The notes: generated by a model not told the origin, from the sequence alone. 35,798 nt of DNA from Streptomyces sp. TRM49041 (GCF_008271805.1 NZ_VSRY01000163.1:1-35798); one strand, 5' to 3'. Positions 21,129-29,402 are shown, counted from the stretch's first letter. Translations and numbers: made by a program.

Positions 21129-21464
21129 TCAGGGGGTTTCGTGGGCGGTGGTGTTGCCGGCCAGGGTCTCGTGGTGGCGGATCACCTCGGCGATGATGAA
21201 GTTCAGGAGCTTCTCGGCGAACGCCGGGTCGAGGTTGGCGGTCTCGGCGAGCTGGCGGAGGCGGGCGATCTGGCGGGACTCGCGGGAGGGGTCGGCCGGT
21301 GGCAGGTGGTGCCGGGCCTTGAGCAGGCCGACCTGCTGGGTGCACTTGAAGCGTTCGGCCAGCATGTGGACGACGGCCGCGTCGATGTTGTCGATGCTCT
21401 CGCGGAGGCGGGTCAGTTCGGCGACGACGGTGTCGTCGATGTCTCGCATGTCGCTCGTGCTCAT
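21129..21464 (-). CDS. AroQ-type chorismate mutase
   Basis: A 111-residue all-helical AroQ-fold chorismate mutase, which turns chorismate into prephenate for Phe and Tyr synthesis. The N-terminal helix LTRLRESIDNIDAAVVHMLAERFKCTQQVGLLKA holds the expected Arg and Lys active-site residues. The second part, RESRQIARLRQLAETANLDPAFAEKLLNFIIAEVIRHHE, gives the loop and last helix. It is a free-standing domain with no prephenate dehydratase fusion and no signal peptide. The ATG at 21464 has no clear Shine-Dalgarno; a second ATG five codons on is possible. The upstream gene on this strand is the trypsin, but a terminator lies between. Confidence 0.92.
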   Translation of the reverse strand: MSTSDMRDIDDTVVAELTRLRESIDNIDAAVVHMLAERFKCTQQVGLLKARHHLPPADPSRESRQIARLRQLAETANLDPAFAEKLLNFIIAEVIRHHETLAGNTTAHETP

Positions 21465-21528
21465 ACGGCGAGCTTAGACCGGTCGTGGAGGGCTCGGCCG
21501 GGGTGTTCGGGATGCGGGACCGGTGTGA

Positions 21529-21565
21529 AGGGGCAGGTCGGCGGTGCGGGCCGCGACCTGCCCCT
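21529..21565 (-). terminator. Terminator downstream of the trypsin gene
   Basis: AGGGGCAGGTCG (21529-21540) pairs perfectly with CGACCTGCCCCT (21554-21565); the loop can also pair GCGG with CCGC. It lies 64 bp after the protease stop and before the chorismate mutase gene. Confidence 0.85.
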
Positions 21566-21628
21566 CCCCGGTGCCGGCCCGGCGGTCGGCTCACGGTGCC
21601 GGAGGCCGTCGTGCCGGCCGGTGCGGCG

Positions 21629-22405
21629 CTACAGGTTCGCCGCCGCCGACTTGATCGCCGAGGCGAAGGTGGAGACCTCGGTGTAGACGCCGGGGTAGTT
21701 CGGGCGGGCACAGCCGTAACCCCAGCTGACGATGCCGACCTGGATCCAGGCGCCCGCGTTGTCCCTGCGGAACATGGGGCCGCCGGAGTCGCCCTGGCAG
21801 GTGTCGACGCCGCCGCCGGCGTAGCCGGCGCAGATCTCCTCGGCGGGGACGAGGGAGCTGCCGTACGACTGCCGGCAGCGGGCGTCGGAGACGTACGGGA
21901 CCTGGGCCTTCAGCAGATAGCGCTGCTGGCTGCCGCCCTCGCGGTTCGCGCCCCAGCCGGCGACGGTGAAGGTGCCGCTGTTGTACGCCGTGGTGTCGGC
22001 GATGCCGAGGGTGGGCAGGTCGATCGGCCGGGCGAGCTTGATCAGCGCCCAGTCCTTGCCCCTGCCGCTGTAGCCGGGGGCCTGGAGGACCTTGGTGGAG
22101 CGGACCTTGACGGCGGAGCCGCTCCGCAGGTCGACGACGCCGGCGGTGGCGGTGATGCCGGTGTTGTCGCCGGAGCCGTTCACGCAGTGGGCGGCCGTCA
22201 GGACGATCTGCTGGGTGATGAGGGACCCGCCGCAGCCCATGGAGAGGCGGACCATCCAGGGGAACTCGCCCTGGGCGGCGCGGGTGCCGCCGACGACGGG
22301 CGCGGGGGCCGCGGAGGCGGCGGGCGGCTGGAGGCTGACCGCGGCGAGCACGACGGCGCCGACGGTGGCGAATCTCTTCAGGGCACGGACCAGTGTCTTC
22401 TTCAA
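21629..22405 (-). CDS. sprT: Secreted trypsin-like serine protease
   Basis: A 258-residue S1 protease, very close to S. griseus trypsin as I remember it. A Sec signal (MKKTLVRALKRF, a hydrophobic core and PPAASA) is followed by a four-residue propeptide APAP and the mature start VVGG at 37-40. The triad is His73 (TAAHC), Asp118 (KDWALI) and Ser207 (GDSGGP). Asp201 at the S1 pocket base (DTCQGDSGG) gives Arg/Lys specificity. Six cysteines can form the bacterial trypsin disulfides. The start is TTG at 22405 with AAAGG about 9 nt upstream; there is no ATG or GTG at the right place. The open frame runs far upstream, but that is antisense to the next gene. It is divergent from the HExxH protein gene across 261 bp. 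Confidence 0.95.
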   Translation of the reverse strand: MKKTLVRALKRFATVGAVVLAAVSLQPPAASAAPAPVVGGTRAAQGEFPWMVRLSMGCGGSLITQQIVLTAAHCVNGSGDNTGITATAGVVDLRSGSAVKVRSTKVLQAPGYSGRGKDWALIKLARPIDLPTLGIADTTAYNSGTFTVAGWGANREGGSQQRYLLKAQVPYVSDARCRQSYGSSLVPAEEICAGYAGGGVDTCQGDSGGPMFRRDNAGAWIQVGIVSWGYGCARPNYPGVYTEVSTFASAIKSAAANL

Positions 22406-22666
22406 CTGTCTGCCTTTCGTGGGGGGTTGAACCTGCGCACGACGAGCCGCACAGCCGTGATGATGACATGTGCTCGTCAAGGCATGACACGGGATTATCC
22501 GAAGGCCGGCGCGGCCGTCACAAGGCCGTGTTTTCGGCCAGCCGGCAGCCCCCCGCGAGGGGCACGCCGTACCGTCGGCGGCGGCCTTACTGTGGAGGAG
22601 ATCCCCCTTGGTCGAGCGAGCCCGGGACCTCGGGGCAGGGTCGACGTCGTGCTTGGGGGTAGGGAC

Positions 22667-23659
22667 GTGGCGAACGGCAGGAGCGGCAAGGCCGGGGCCG
22701 ACGGGGCCCGTGGGGTCGGCGGTGAGGTGGTCCACGGCTTTCCGCACCTCGACACGGTGCGGGAGGCGATCACCGCGCTCTACCGGAGGATCTCGTACGA
22801 GGGGCTGTTCGAGTACGCCACCAGCGTCGCCCCCGCCGAGGTGGCCTTCGCGGACACCGACGACCTGCACCTGGGCGCACACCGGGTGGCTCACGCGCTG
22901 GTGCGGCAGCTGAGGCTGCCGGAGGCACGGATGATCGTGAGCTTCCGCGCCATGGAGCACGCCGCGAGTGTCGAACTGGCCGCGGGGCCCGAGTACTTCA
23001 TCGAGCTGAACGACCGCTTCCGGACGCATCGGCGGGACATCGGCGCGGCGCTCGCCCATGAGATCACCCATGTGCTGCTGCACCGGCTCGGGCTGACCTT
23101 CCCCGGGACGCGGGACAACGAGATCCTCACCGACACCGTGACGACATACCTCGGGACCGGGTGGCTGCTGCTGGACGCGTACCGCGAGGACCGGTTGTCG
23201 AGCCAGAAGCTCGGCTATCTCACGCCGGAGGAGTTCGGGTACGTGCTGGCCAAGCGGGCGCGGGTGTTCGGCGAGGACCCGTCGCCCTGGTTCACCAGCC
23301 CGCAGGCGTACACGGCGTACGTACGCGGCCGGGAGGAGGCCCTGCTCGACGAGCGGCGCCCGCCGCTCGTCGCGGCGGGGTGGGCGGGGCGGCACCGGTA
23401 CGCGAAGGAGCGGCGGCGATACGCGGAGGGCGGGGCGGCCGGGGCGGGCGGCACGGGCGCGGCCGGCGCGGGCTCCGGTGGGGCGGGCGCGGGCTCCGGT
23501 GGGGCCGGGTACATGTTCGAGGGCGGGCACGGGGACGGGGCCGGGCTGCGGGTGTCGTTCCCGTGTCCGACGTGCCGGCAGCGCGTCCGGGTACCGGTGC
23601 GGGGCCGGGTGCGGGCGCGCTGCGGGCTGTGCCGCACGGTGCTGGAGTGCGACACGTAA
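22667..23659 (+). CDS. HExxH putative metallopeptidase with C-terminal zinc ribbon
   Basis: A 330-residue protein that I do not recognise as a named family. A helix-rich N-terminal domain carries ALAHEITHVLLHRLGL with HEITH at 131-135, and NEILTDTVTTYLG follows (Glu152 is a possible third zinc ligand), in the style of ImmA/IrrE or M78-like gluzincins. Residues 255-281 are a Gly/Ala/Ser linker encoded by direct DNA repeats. The tail has a zinc ribbon with CPTC (300-303) and CGLC (319-322) in a very basic context (RQRVRVPVRGRVRARC). There is no signal peptide. The chosen GTG at 22667 has a G-rich stretch upstream. It is followed by the ankyrin/HEAT gene after 48 bp on the same strand. Substrate unknown. 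Confidence 0.8.
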   Translation: MANGRSGKAGADGARGVGGEVVHGFPHLDTVREAITALYRRISYEGLFEYATSVAPAEVAFADTDDLHLGAHRVAHALVRQLRLPEARMIVSFRAMEHAASVELAAGPEYFIELNDRFRTHRRDIGAALAHEITHVLLHRLGLTFPGTRDNEILTDTVTTYLGTGWLLLDAYREDRLSSQKLGYLTPEEFGYVLAKRARVFGEDPSPWFTSPQAYTAYVRGREEALLDERRPPLVAAGWAGRHRYAKERRRYAEGGAAGAGGTGAAGAGSGGAGAGSGGAGYMFEGGHGDGAGLRVSFPCPTCRQRVRVPVRGRVRARCGLCRTVLECDT

Positions 23660-23707
23660 GGGGCCTGATTGCTTGCGGGCGGTCGGCACACGGGTGAGGG
23701 TCGGGGT

Positions 23708-25240
23708 ATGACGATGGTGCCGGCGCCGGTTCACGAGGATCTGTTCGAGGCCGTTCACGGTGGCGAGGACGACACCGTGGTGCGGCTGCTCCGGTCGGGT
23801 GCCCCCGCGGAGGCCACCGACGAGGAGGGCGGCACCGTCCTGTACACCGCCGCGGTGCAGGGCCGTGCCGGGATCGTGCGGCTGCTGCTGGCCGCCGGGG
23901 CGGACCCGGAGCGTGGCAGCGGCGAGGGCGGCGGCGACCTGCCGCTGTGCGGCGCCGCGTGCAACGGCCACACCGAGGCGGTGCGGGCCCTGCTGGCCGC
24001 GGGGGCCTGGCCGGACCAGCGGGAGGAGTTCGGGTTCACCGCGCTCGCGTGGGCGGTGCGGCAGGGGTTCGCCGACACCGTGGACGTACTCCTGAAGTAC
24101 GGCGCGAATCCCGGCGCCGCGGGCCCGGACGGCGCCCTTCCGCTGGTGGCGGCGGCACGACGCGGCTCCGTGCCGGTGGTGCGGGCCCTGCTGGAGCGGG
24201 GTGCGCCGGGACGTGAGGAGGCACTGGCGGAGGCGCGGGCGTGGCTGGGGCGCGATGTGGAGGGGACGCTGCGCGAGGGCCTGGCGGAGGCTCACGGGGA
24301 GGGGTTCGAGACCGTCACACGGCGCTTCCCGGAGGACGGCGGTGTGACGGTGGTGGTCGAGGCCGTACGCGACGGGCGGCCGTTCGCGGGCCGCGAGCAG
24401 CAGACCGCCCACGCGGCCATCGCCACGCTTCTGGAGACCGCCCTGGGCCTGCGCCCCCCGCACGAGGAACTCGCCGAACGCGCCCTCCGCTGCGCCGACC
24501 CGTCCCTGGACGACTGGACCGAGCCCGCCGAGGCCCTGGGCCGCCGCGGCGACGAGGCGACGTTCGAGGCGGCCGTGGGGTGGTGCGCGAGCGACGACCC
24601 GCTACGGCAGGCGTTCGGCGCCGACGTGCTGGCACGGATGACGGCATGGGGCGGCGGCGCGCCCTCGGGTGGTGCCGGCGCGGGCGGGGCGTACGGGGTG
24701 CGGGCGTTGCCGGTGCTGCGGCAGCTGGCCCGGGAGGTGCGGGAGCCCGAGGTGGTGACGGCTGTGGTGCGGGCGCTCGGGGCGCAGGGGGACACGGCGG
24801 CGTTGCCGGACATGCTGCGGCACGCCGTGCACCCGGACGCGGGGGTGCGGCGCGGGGTGGCCGTCGCCGTGACGGGCCTCGTCCCGGCGGGGGACCGCGA
24901 GGGCGTCGCCGCACTGGTGGCACTGGCCCGCGACGGGGACGCGGCGGTGCGGGCGGCGGCGGTGCACGCGCTGGCGGTGGCCCCGGAGGACTCCCCCGCC
25001 GTACGGGAGGCCCTGGCGGGCCGCCTGGACGACGACACCCCGGACCCGGCGGTGGCCGCCGAGGCGGCGCGCGGGCTGGCGATCCGTCAGGACAGGCGTG
25101 CCGTCGCCGCCCTGGACCGGCTCCTCGCGACGGCGGGCCCGGACGGCCCCGCCTACACCATCGCGCTGGGCACCCTGGAGCACATACGGGACGAAGCCAC
25201 CCGACGGCGCCTCGAACACACCCTGCCGCGCCGCCGCTGA
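23708..25240 (+). CDS. Ankyrin-repeat and HEAT-repeat protein
   Basis: A 510-residue scaffold protein. Residues 8-170 hold about five ankyrin repeats (for example DTVVRLLRSGAPAEATDEEGGTVLYTAAVQG and GFTALAWAVRQGFADTVDVLLKYGANP). Residues 170-265 are a charged linker region. Residues 270-505 are HEAT-like alpha-helical repeats (LPVLRQLAREVREPEVVTAVVRALG, AALVALARDGDAAVRAAAVHALAV). No catalytic motif, signal peptide or membrane segment is seen, so it probably mediates protein-protein contacts in the cytoplasm. The ATG at 23708 has GAGG 8 nt upstream. It may be co-transcribed with the HExxH protein 48 bp upstream, which makes a partner relation possible but unproven. Confidence 0.88.
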   Translation: MTMVPAPVHEDLFEAVHGGEDDTVVRLLRSGAPAEATDEEGGTVLYTAAVQGRAGIVRLLLAAGADPERGSGEGGGDLPLCGAACNGHTEAVRALLAAGAWPDQREEFGFTALAWAVRQGFADTVDVLLKYGANPGAAGPDGALPLVAAARRGSVPVVRALLERGAPGREEALAEARAWLGRDVEGTLREGLAEAHGEGFETVTRRFPEDGGVTVVVEAVRDGRPFAGREQQTAHAAIATLLETALGLRPPHEELAERALRCADPSLDDWTEPAEALGRRGDEATFEAAVGWCASDDPLRQAFGADVLARMTAWGGGAPSGGAGAGGAYGVRALPVLRQLAREVREPEVVTAVVRALGAQGDTAALPDMLRHAVHPDAGVRRGVAVAVTGLVPAGDREGVAALVALARDGDAAVRAAAVHALAVAPEDSPAVREALAGRLDDDTPDPAVAAEAARGLAIRQDRRAVAALDRLLATAGPDGPAYTIALGTLEHIRDEATRRRLEHTLPRRR

Positions 25241-25267
25241 GCGGCTCCCGCACGCCCGGCAGCGCCC

Positions 25268-26185
25268 CTACCGCCGACCGTAGGCCGGGAGCGGCGGGTC
25301 GGCCCGGGACAGGAGCTCCAGGGCCGTGACCCCGGCCTCCCGCGCGGTGAGGCGGGTCTGCCGGTCGGCCGTGGGGCCCCGCCGCCAGCCGTCCATGACC
25401 GTGATCCGGCCCCCCTCCGCCTCGAAGACGCGGCCCGTGACGCCGGGGCCCGCGGCCGAGCCGAGCCAGACGACGAGGGGTGAGACGTTCTCGGGGGCCA
25501 TCGCGTCGAAGCCGCCGGGCGGCGCGGCCATCGTCGCCGCGAAGGTGTGCTCCGTCATTCGTGTGCGGGCCGCCGGGGCGAGGGCGTTGACGTGGACGCC
25601 GTACGGGGCGAGTTCGGCGGCCGCGACGAGGGTGAGGGCGACGATGCCGGCCTTGGCGGCCGCGTAGTTGGCCTGGCCGACGCTGCCCAGCAGACCGGCG
25701 CCCGAAGTGGTGTTGACGACCCGGGCCCGGGGCGTGCGGCCCGCCTTGGACTCGGCCCGCCAGTGCGCGGCGGCCTGCTTGAGTGGCAGGAAGTGGCCCT
25801 TGAGGTGGACGCGTACGACGTCGTCCCAGTCGTCCTCGTCCAGGTTGACGAGCATCCGGTCGCGCAGGAAGCCCGCGTTGTTGACCAGCGTGTCGAGCCG
25901 GCCGTACGCGTCGAGGGCGGTCGCCACAAGGGACGCGGCGCCGTCGGTGGTGGCGATGTCCCCGCGGTGTGCGACCGCCTCGCCGCCCACCGCGCGGATC
26001 TCGGCGGCGATTTGTTCGGCGGCGGGGCGACTCTCCGGGCCGCCGCGCGTGCCGTCGAGGGCCACGCCCAGGTCGTTGACGACGACACGGGCGCCCTCGG
26101 CGGCGAAGGCGAGGGCGTGCGCGCGGCCCAGGCCGCGTCCGGCGCCCGTCACGGCGACCACCCGGTCCTGGCAGAGTCCGGTCAT
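25268..26185 (-). CDS. SDR-family oxidoreductase, Rv3548c-like (steroid cluster)
   Basis: A 305-residue classical short-chain dehydrogenase. The cofactor motif TGAGRGLG is near residue 14, Asp in VVNDLGVALDG suggests NAD preference, NNAG lies near 107-110, and the active site holds Ser in TTSGAGLLGSVGQ with Tyr-x3-Lys in ANYAAAKAG. The protein resembles the multifunctional-enzyme-type 3-hydroxyacyl-CoA dehydrogenases (NDLG, EAEGGRI near the C-terminus). By position it matches Mtb Rv3548c, the outermost gene of the KstR2 cluster, and probably acts as a hydroxyacyl-CoA dehydrogenase in steroid ring C/D breakdown; that role is inference. The ATG lies one base after the stop of the upstream SDR with GGGAG 6 nt away, so the two are co-translated. 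Confidence 0.9.
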   Translation of the reverse strand: MTGLCQDRVVAVTGAGRGLGRAHALAFAAEGARVVVNDLGVALDGTRGGPESRPAAEQIAAEIRAVGGEAVAHRGDIATTDGAASLVATALDAYGRLDTLVNNAGFLRDRMLVNLDEDDWDDVVRVHLKGHFLPLKQAAAHWRAESKAGRTPRARVVNTTSGAGLLGSVGQANYAAAKAGIVALTLVAAAELAPYGVHVNALAPAARTRMTEHTFAATMAAPPGGFDAMAPENVSPLVVWLGSAAGPGVTGRVFEAEGGRITVMDGWRRGPTADRQTRLTAREAGVTALELLSRADPPLPAYGRR

Positions 26186-26186
26186 C

Positions 26187-26936
26187 TCACAGCTCCCTGC
26201 TGAGAAGTGGGGGCTCTCCTCCGCCGTGCACCAGCAGCGACGCCCCGCTGATGTACGCGGCCCGCTCCGACGCCAGGAAGACCGCCGCGTGCCCGATGTC
26301 GGCCGGCTCCGCCAGCCGGCCCAGCGGCACCGTACGGGCCACCGTGTCGGCCCCGCCGACGGCGTCGTAGTGGACTGCGGCCCTCTCCGTGGCGACCATT
26401 CCGGCCACGAGCGTGTTGACGCGCACGTCCGGCGCCCACTCCACGGCCATCGAGCGCGCGAGATTCTCCAGACCGGCCTTGGCCGCGCCGTACGCCGCCG
26501 TGCCGGGCGAGGGGCGGGTCCCGCTGACGCTGCCGATCATCACGACGGAGCCGCCGCCCGAGGCGCGCAGGTACGGGTACGCGGCGAGGGACGCCGCCAG
26601 CGGCGCGGTCAGGTTCAGCGCGAGCACCCGGGCGTGGCGCTCGGGGTCCGCGTCGGCCAGCGGCCGGTACGGCGTTCCGCCCGCGTTGTTCACCAGCACG
26701 TCGAGGCGGCCGCAGTCGGCCACCGCCTCGGCGAAGAACGACTCGACGGCCGACGTCTCGCGGAGGTCGACCGGCCGGTACTCGGCCGTGCGGCCCGCCG
26801 CGGCGACGGGCGCCTCCGGCGGGCGGCGGGCGCAGACCACCACCCGCGCGCCCGCCGCGAGGAAGGCCCGGGCGATACCCGCGCCGACGCCGCGTGTGCC
26901 GCCGGTGACGACGGTGACCCTCCCGTCCAGCTCCAT
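26187..26936 (-). CDS. SDR-family oxidoreductase, Rv3549c-like (steroid cluster)
   Basis: A 249-residue classical SDR. The nucleotide-binding TGGTRGVGAGIA is near residue 11, NNAGG lies near 82, and the catalytic set is SVSGTRPSPGTAAYGAAKAG (Ser, Tyr, Lys). Arg residues after the second strand (VVCARRPPE) hint at NADP(H). It is the first gene of the minus-strand SDR pair and is divergent from echA20, as Rv3549c is from echA20 in Mycobacterium tuberculosis. The shared 58-bp promoter gap holds a KstR2-type palindrome. A GGGGAAGG Shine-Dalgarno lies 9 nt before the ATG at 26936. It probably reduces or oxidises a ring C/D intermediate; the exact step is not known. Confidence 0.9.
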   Translation of the reverse strand: MELDGRVTVVTGGTRGVGAGIARAFLAAGARVVVCARRPPEAPVAAAGRTAEYRPVDLRETSAVESFFAEAVADCGRLDVLVNNAGGTPYRPLADADPERHARVLALNLTAPLAASLAAYPYLRASGGGSVVMIGSVSGTRPSPGTAAYGAAKAGLENLARSMAVEWAPDVRVNTLVAGMVATERAAVHYDAVGGADTVARTVPLGRLAEPADIGHAAVFLASERAAYISGASLLVHGGGEPPLLSREL

Positions 26937-26959
26937 CCGCTGCTACCTTCCCCATACCT

Positions 26960-26973
26960 AACAAACGTTTGGT
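26960..26973. promoter_or_regulatory. KstR2-type operator 1 (SDR pair / echA20 operon)
   Basis: AACAAACGTTTGGT, with a perfect 10-bp core palindrome CAAACGTTTG at 26962-26971, sits in the 58-bp gap between the divergent starts at 26936 and 26995. Against the published mycobacterial KstR2 consensus AnCAAGnnCTTGnT it matches 8 of 10 fixed positions. The two mismatches are the symmetric inner G and C. Its near copy lies at 33182-33195, the only other divergent promoter of the cluster. Repression by KstR2 and release by a steroid-derived CoA ester is inferred from those homologues. Confidence 0.78.
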
Positions 26974-26994
26974 GGAAAGGTAGCTGATCCGCCC

Positions 26995-27738
26995 ATGGCT
27001 GTCTGCACCTCCGACCCGAACGCCGGCGTGTGCGTCGTCACCGTCGACTTCCCACCCGTCAACGCCCTGCCCGTGCGCGGCTGGTACGCCCTCGCCGACG
27101 CGGTCCGCGCGGCCGGGCGCGACCCGGATGTCCGCTGTGTCGTGCTCACCGCGACGGGCCGCGGCTTCAACGCCGGTGTCGACATCAAGGAGCTGCGGCG
27201 CGACGGGCACGGAGCGCTGCTCGGCGCCAACCACGGCTGTGCGGAGGCGTTCTCGGCGGTCTACGCGTGCGAGGTGCCCGTCGTCGCGGCCGTGCACGGC
27301 CACTGCCTGGGCGGCGGCATCGGGCTCGTCGGCAACGCCGACGCGATCGTCGCCTCCGAGGACGCCGTGTTCGGACTGCCCGAACTCGACCGGGGAGCCC
27401 TCGGCGCGGCCACCCACCTGGCCCGGCTCGTCCCCCAGCACCTGCTGCGGACCCTGTACTACACCTGCCGCACCGTCACCGCCGCCGAACTGCACGCCCA
27501 CGGCGCCGTCTGGAAGGTCGTCCCTCGTGACGCGCTGCGGCACGAGGCCCTCTGCCTCGCGCACGAGATCGCCGCCCGGGACGGCACTCTGCTGCGCCTC
27601 GCCAAGGCGGCCCTCAACGGCATCGACCCCGTCGACGTACACCGCAGCTACCGCTTCGAGCAGGGCTTCACCTTCGAGGCCGGCCTCGGCGGCGTCACCG
27701 AACGGGTCCGGGACACCTTCGAGGCGGAGGGACAGTGA
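26995..27738 (+). CDS. echA20: Enoyl-CoA hydratase-family ring D hydrolase EchA20
   Basis: A 247-residue crotonase-superfamily enzyme. The oxyanion-hole segments are GRGFNAGVDIKEL (about 57-69) and AVHGHCLGGGIGLVG (about 97-111). The C-terminal SYRFEQGFTFEAGLGGVTERVRDTF is typical of EchA20. In mycobacteria EchA20 hydrolyses the five-membered ring D of the bicyclic CoA ester to give COCHEA-CoA, the substrate of IpdAB. Here it starts the operon echA20-ipdA-ipdB-ipdC, whose genes touch or overlap. The ATG at 26995 has only a distant AAAGG, about 14 nt away, so the start is somewhat uncertain, but no better codon is available upstream of the conserved region. It is controlled from operator 1. 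Confidence 0.92.
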   Translation: MAVCTSDPNAGVCVVTVDFPPVNALPVRGWYALADAVRAAGRDPDVRCVVLTATGRGFNAGVDIKELRRDGHGALLGANHGCAEAFSAVYACEVPVVAAVHGHCLGGGIGLVGNADAIVASEDAVFGLPELDRGALGAATHLARLVPQHLLRTLYYTCRTVTAAELHAHGAVWKVVPRDALRHEALCLAHEIAARDGTLLRLAKAALNGIDPVDVHRSYRFEQGFTFEAGLGGVTERVRDTFEAEGQ

Positions 27739-28610
27739 TGGGCGACAAGGTCATGTCCCTCGACGGTGTCATCGGGCGGCTGCGCAGCGGCATGACCCTC
27801 GGCATCGGCGGCTGGGGCTCCCGACGCAAGCCGATGGCCCTGATCAGGGCGGTGCTCCGGTCCGGGATCGGCGACCTGACGGTCGTCTCGTGCGGCGGCC
27901 CCGACGTCGGTCTGCTCGCCGCCGCCGGACGGATCCGCCACCTGGTGGCGCCCTTCGCCACCCTGGACTCCATCCCCCTCGAACCCCACTTCCGGGCGGC
28001 CCGCGAACGCGGCGCCCTCGGCATGACGGAGCTGGACGAGGCCATGTTCATGTGGGGGCTGCACGCGGCCGCGCACCGGCTGCCGTTCCTGCCCGTGCGG
28101 GCCGGGCTGGGCTCGGACGTGATGCGGCTCGGTACCGGGCTGCGGACGGTGACCTCGCCGTACGCCGACGGGGAGGAGTTCGCCGCGGTGCCCGCCCTGC
28201 GCATGGACGCCGCGTTCGTGCACCTCAACCGCGCCGACCGGCTCGGCAACGGCCAGTACCTGGGGCCGGACCCGTACTTCGACGACCTGTTCTGCAGGGC
28301 CGCCGACACCGCGTACCTGTCCTGCGAGCGGCTCGTCGGGACCGCCGAGCTCACGAAGGACGCGCCGCTCCAGACCCTGCTGGTGTCGAGGCTCGACGTG
28401 ACCGGGGTCGTCGAGGCGCCGGGCGGCGCGCACTTCACTTCCTGCGCCCCGGACCACGCGCGCGACGAGGCGTTCCAGCGGCTGTACGCGACCACGCCGT
28501 GGGACGACTTCGCCGCCCGCTTCCTCGGCGGGGCGGGCGAATACGACTACCGGAGGGCCGTCCGGACATGGCACGAGGAGCACGCGCGGCAGCAGGGGGC
28601 GGAGCGATGA
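27738..28610 (+). CDS. ipdA: COCHEA-CoA hydrolase alpha subunit IpdA
   Basis: A 290-residue CoA-transferase family I alpha-type subunit: SGMTLGIGGWGSRRKPMALIRAV near the N-terminus, SCGGPDVGLLAAAGR (51-65) and the conserved GMTELDEAMFMWGL (95-107). IpdAB is not a transferase but hydrolyses the six-membered ring of COCHEA-CoA, giving a linear dioic acyl-CoA. Glu101 in LDEAMF is likely to be the equivalent of the catalytically important Glu105 of Mtb IpdA, but I could not align it. The ATG at 27738 overlaps the echA20 stop by one base with GGAGGG 6 nt upstream; a GTG one codon earlier is too close to it. It works only with IpdB, encoded next. Confidence 0.93.
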   Translation: MGDKVMSLDGVIGRLRSGMTLGIGGWGSRRKPMALIRAVLRSGIGDLTVVSCGGPDVGLLAAAGRIRHLVAPFATLDSIPLEPHFRAARERGALGMTELDEAMFMWGLHAAAHRLPFLPVRAGLGSDVMRLGTGLRTVTSPYADGEEFAAVPALRMDAAFVHLNRADRLGNGQYLGPDPYFDDLFCRAADTAYLSCERLVGTAELTKDAPLQTLLVSRLDVTGVVEAPGGAHFTSCAPDHARDEAFQRLYATTPWDDFAARFLGGAGEYDYRRAVRTWHEEHARQQGAER

Positions 28611-29401
28611 CCGCGGCCACGCGCGCGGAGTACTGCGTCGTCGCCTGCGCCGAGGTCTGGCGCGGCGCAGGCGAGATCCTCGCCGCCCCCATGGGGCTGA
28701 TCCCGTCGCTGGGCGCCCGGCTCGCCCGCCGCACCTTCTCCCCCGATCTGCTGCTGACCGACGGCGAGGCGACGCTCGTCGGCACCGACGGGACGACGCC
28801 GGAGGGCTGGCTGCCGTACCGCGCGCATCTCGCCCTCGTCATGGGCGGCAAACGGCACGTGATGATGGGCGCGAGCCAGCTCGACCGGTACGGCAACCAG
28901 AACATCTCGTGCGTCGGCGACTGGACCCGGCCGGCCCGGCAGCTGCTCGGCGTGCGCGGCGCGCCCGTGAACTCCCTCAATCACCCGGTGAGTTACTGGA
29001 TCCCCCGGCACGCGCCGCGGGTGTTCGTCGAGCGCGTCGACATGGTGTGCGGGGTGGGGTACGACCGGGTGCCGGCCGGGGCGGAACGGTTCCACCGGAT
29101 CGTGCGGGTGGTCAGCGACCTGGGCGTGTTCGACTTCGCGACCCCGGACCGTACGATGCGGCTCGCCTCGCTGCACCCGGGCGTCACCGTCGAGCGGGTC
29201 GCCGCCGCGACCGGGTTCCCGCTCGCGGTCGGCGACGACGTGCCGTACACCCGCGACCCGACCGCCGCCGAGCTGCGGCTGATCCGCGAGGTCCTCGACC
29301 CGGCGGGCGCGCGGGAGCGCGAGGTGCGTGCGTCGGGGCCCGTGTCGGACCCGGTGTCGGACTCGGCGGACTCGGCGGACTCGGCGTCGGGAGGGTCCTG
29401 A
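28607..29401 (+). CDS. ipdB: COCHEA-CoA hydrolase beta subunit IpdB
   Basis: A 264-residue CoA-transferase beta-type subunit: GEILAAPMGLIPSLGARLARRTFSPDLLLTDGEA, MMGASQLDRYGNQNISCVGDW, and VNSLNHPVSYWIPRHAPRVFVERVDMVCGVGYD. These are hallmarks of IpdB rather than of glutaconate or 3-oxoacid CoA transferases. It forms the ring-opening hydrolase with IpdA. The ATG overlaps the ipdA stop (ATGA). The last 29 residues (236-264) form a Ser/Asp/Ala-rich tail with three exact 9-bp DNA repeats (GACTCGGCG, 29360-29386), recalling the livG tail. The tail is probably disordered and dispensable, though that is a guess. Confidence 0.93.
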   Translation: MTAATRAEYCVVACAEVWRGAGEILAAPMGLIPSLGARLARRTFSPDLLLTDGEATLVGTDGTTPEGWLPYRAHLALVMGGKRHVMMGASQLDRYGNQNISCVGDWTRPARQLLGVRGAPVNSLNHPVSYWIPRHAPRVFVERVDMVCGVGYDRVPAGAERFHRIVRVVSDLGVFDFATPDRTMRLASLHPGVTVERVAAATGFPLAVGDDVPYTRDPTAAELRLIREVLDPAGAREREVRASGPVSDPVSDSADSADSASGGS

Positions 29402-29402
29402 G

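Noticed and set aside
17621..21196. A plus-strand open frame of about 1,190 codons
   Set aside because: It is antisense to the N-hydroxylase and pepN, is Gly/Val/Glu-rich, and has no recognisable domain.
22406..22666. A promoter for the trypsin gene from TTGACG at 22475-22480 (minus strand)
   Set aside because: No TANNNT-type -10 is found at normal spacing, so the match alone is too weak.
22406..24463. Upstream extension of the trypsin frame to about 940 residues
   Set aside because: The extension is antisense to the HExxH and ankyrin genes. The trypsin has a clear signal peptide beginning at the TTG at 22405.
27735..28610. Annotating IpdAB as a 3-oxoacid or glutaconate CoA transferase
   Set aside because: The gene context (echA20, ipdC, kstR2) and IpdB-type motifs fit the ring-opening hydrolase, which shares the fold but not the transferase reaction.
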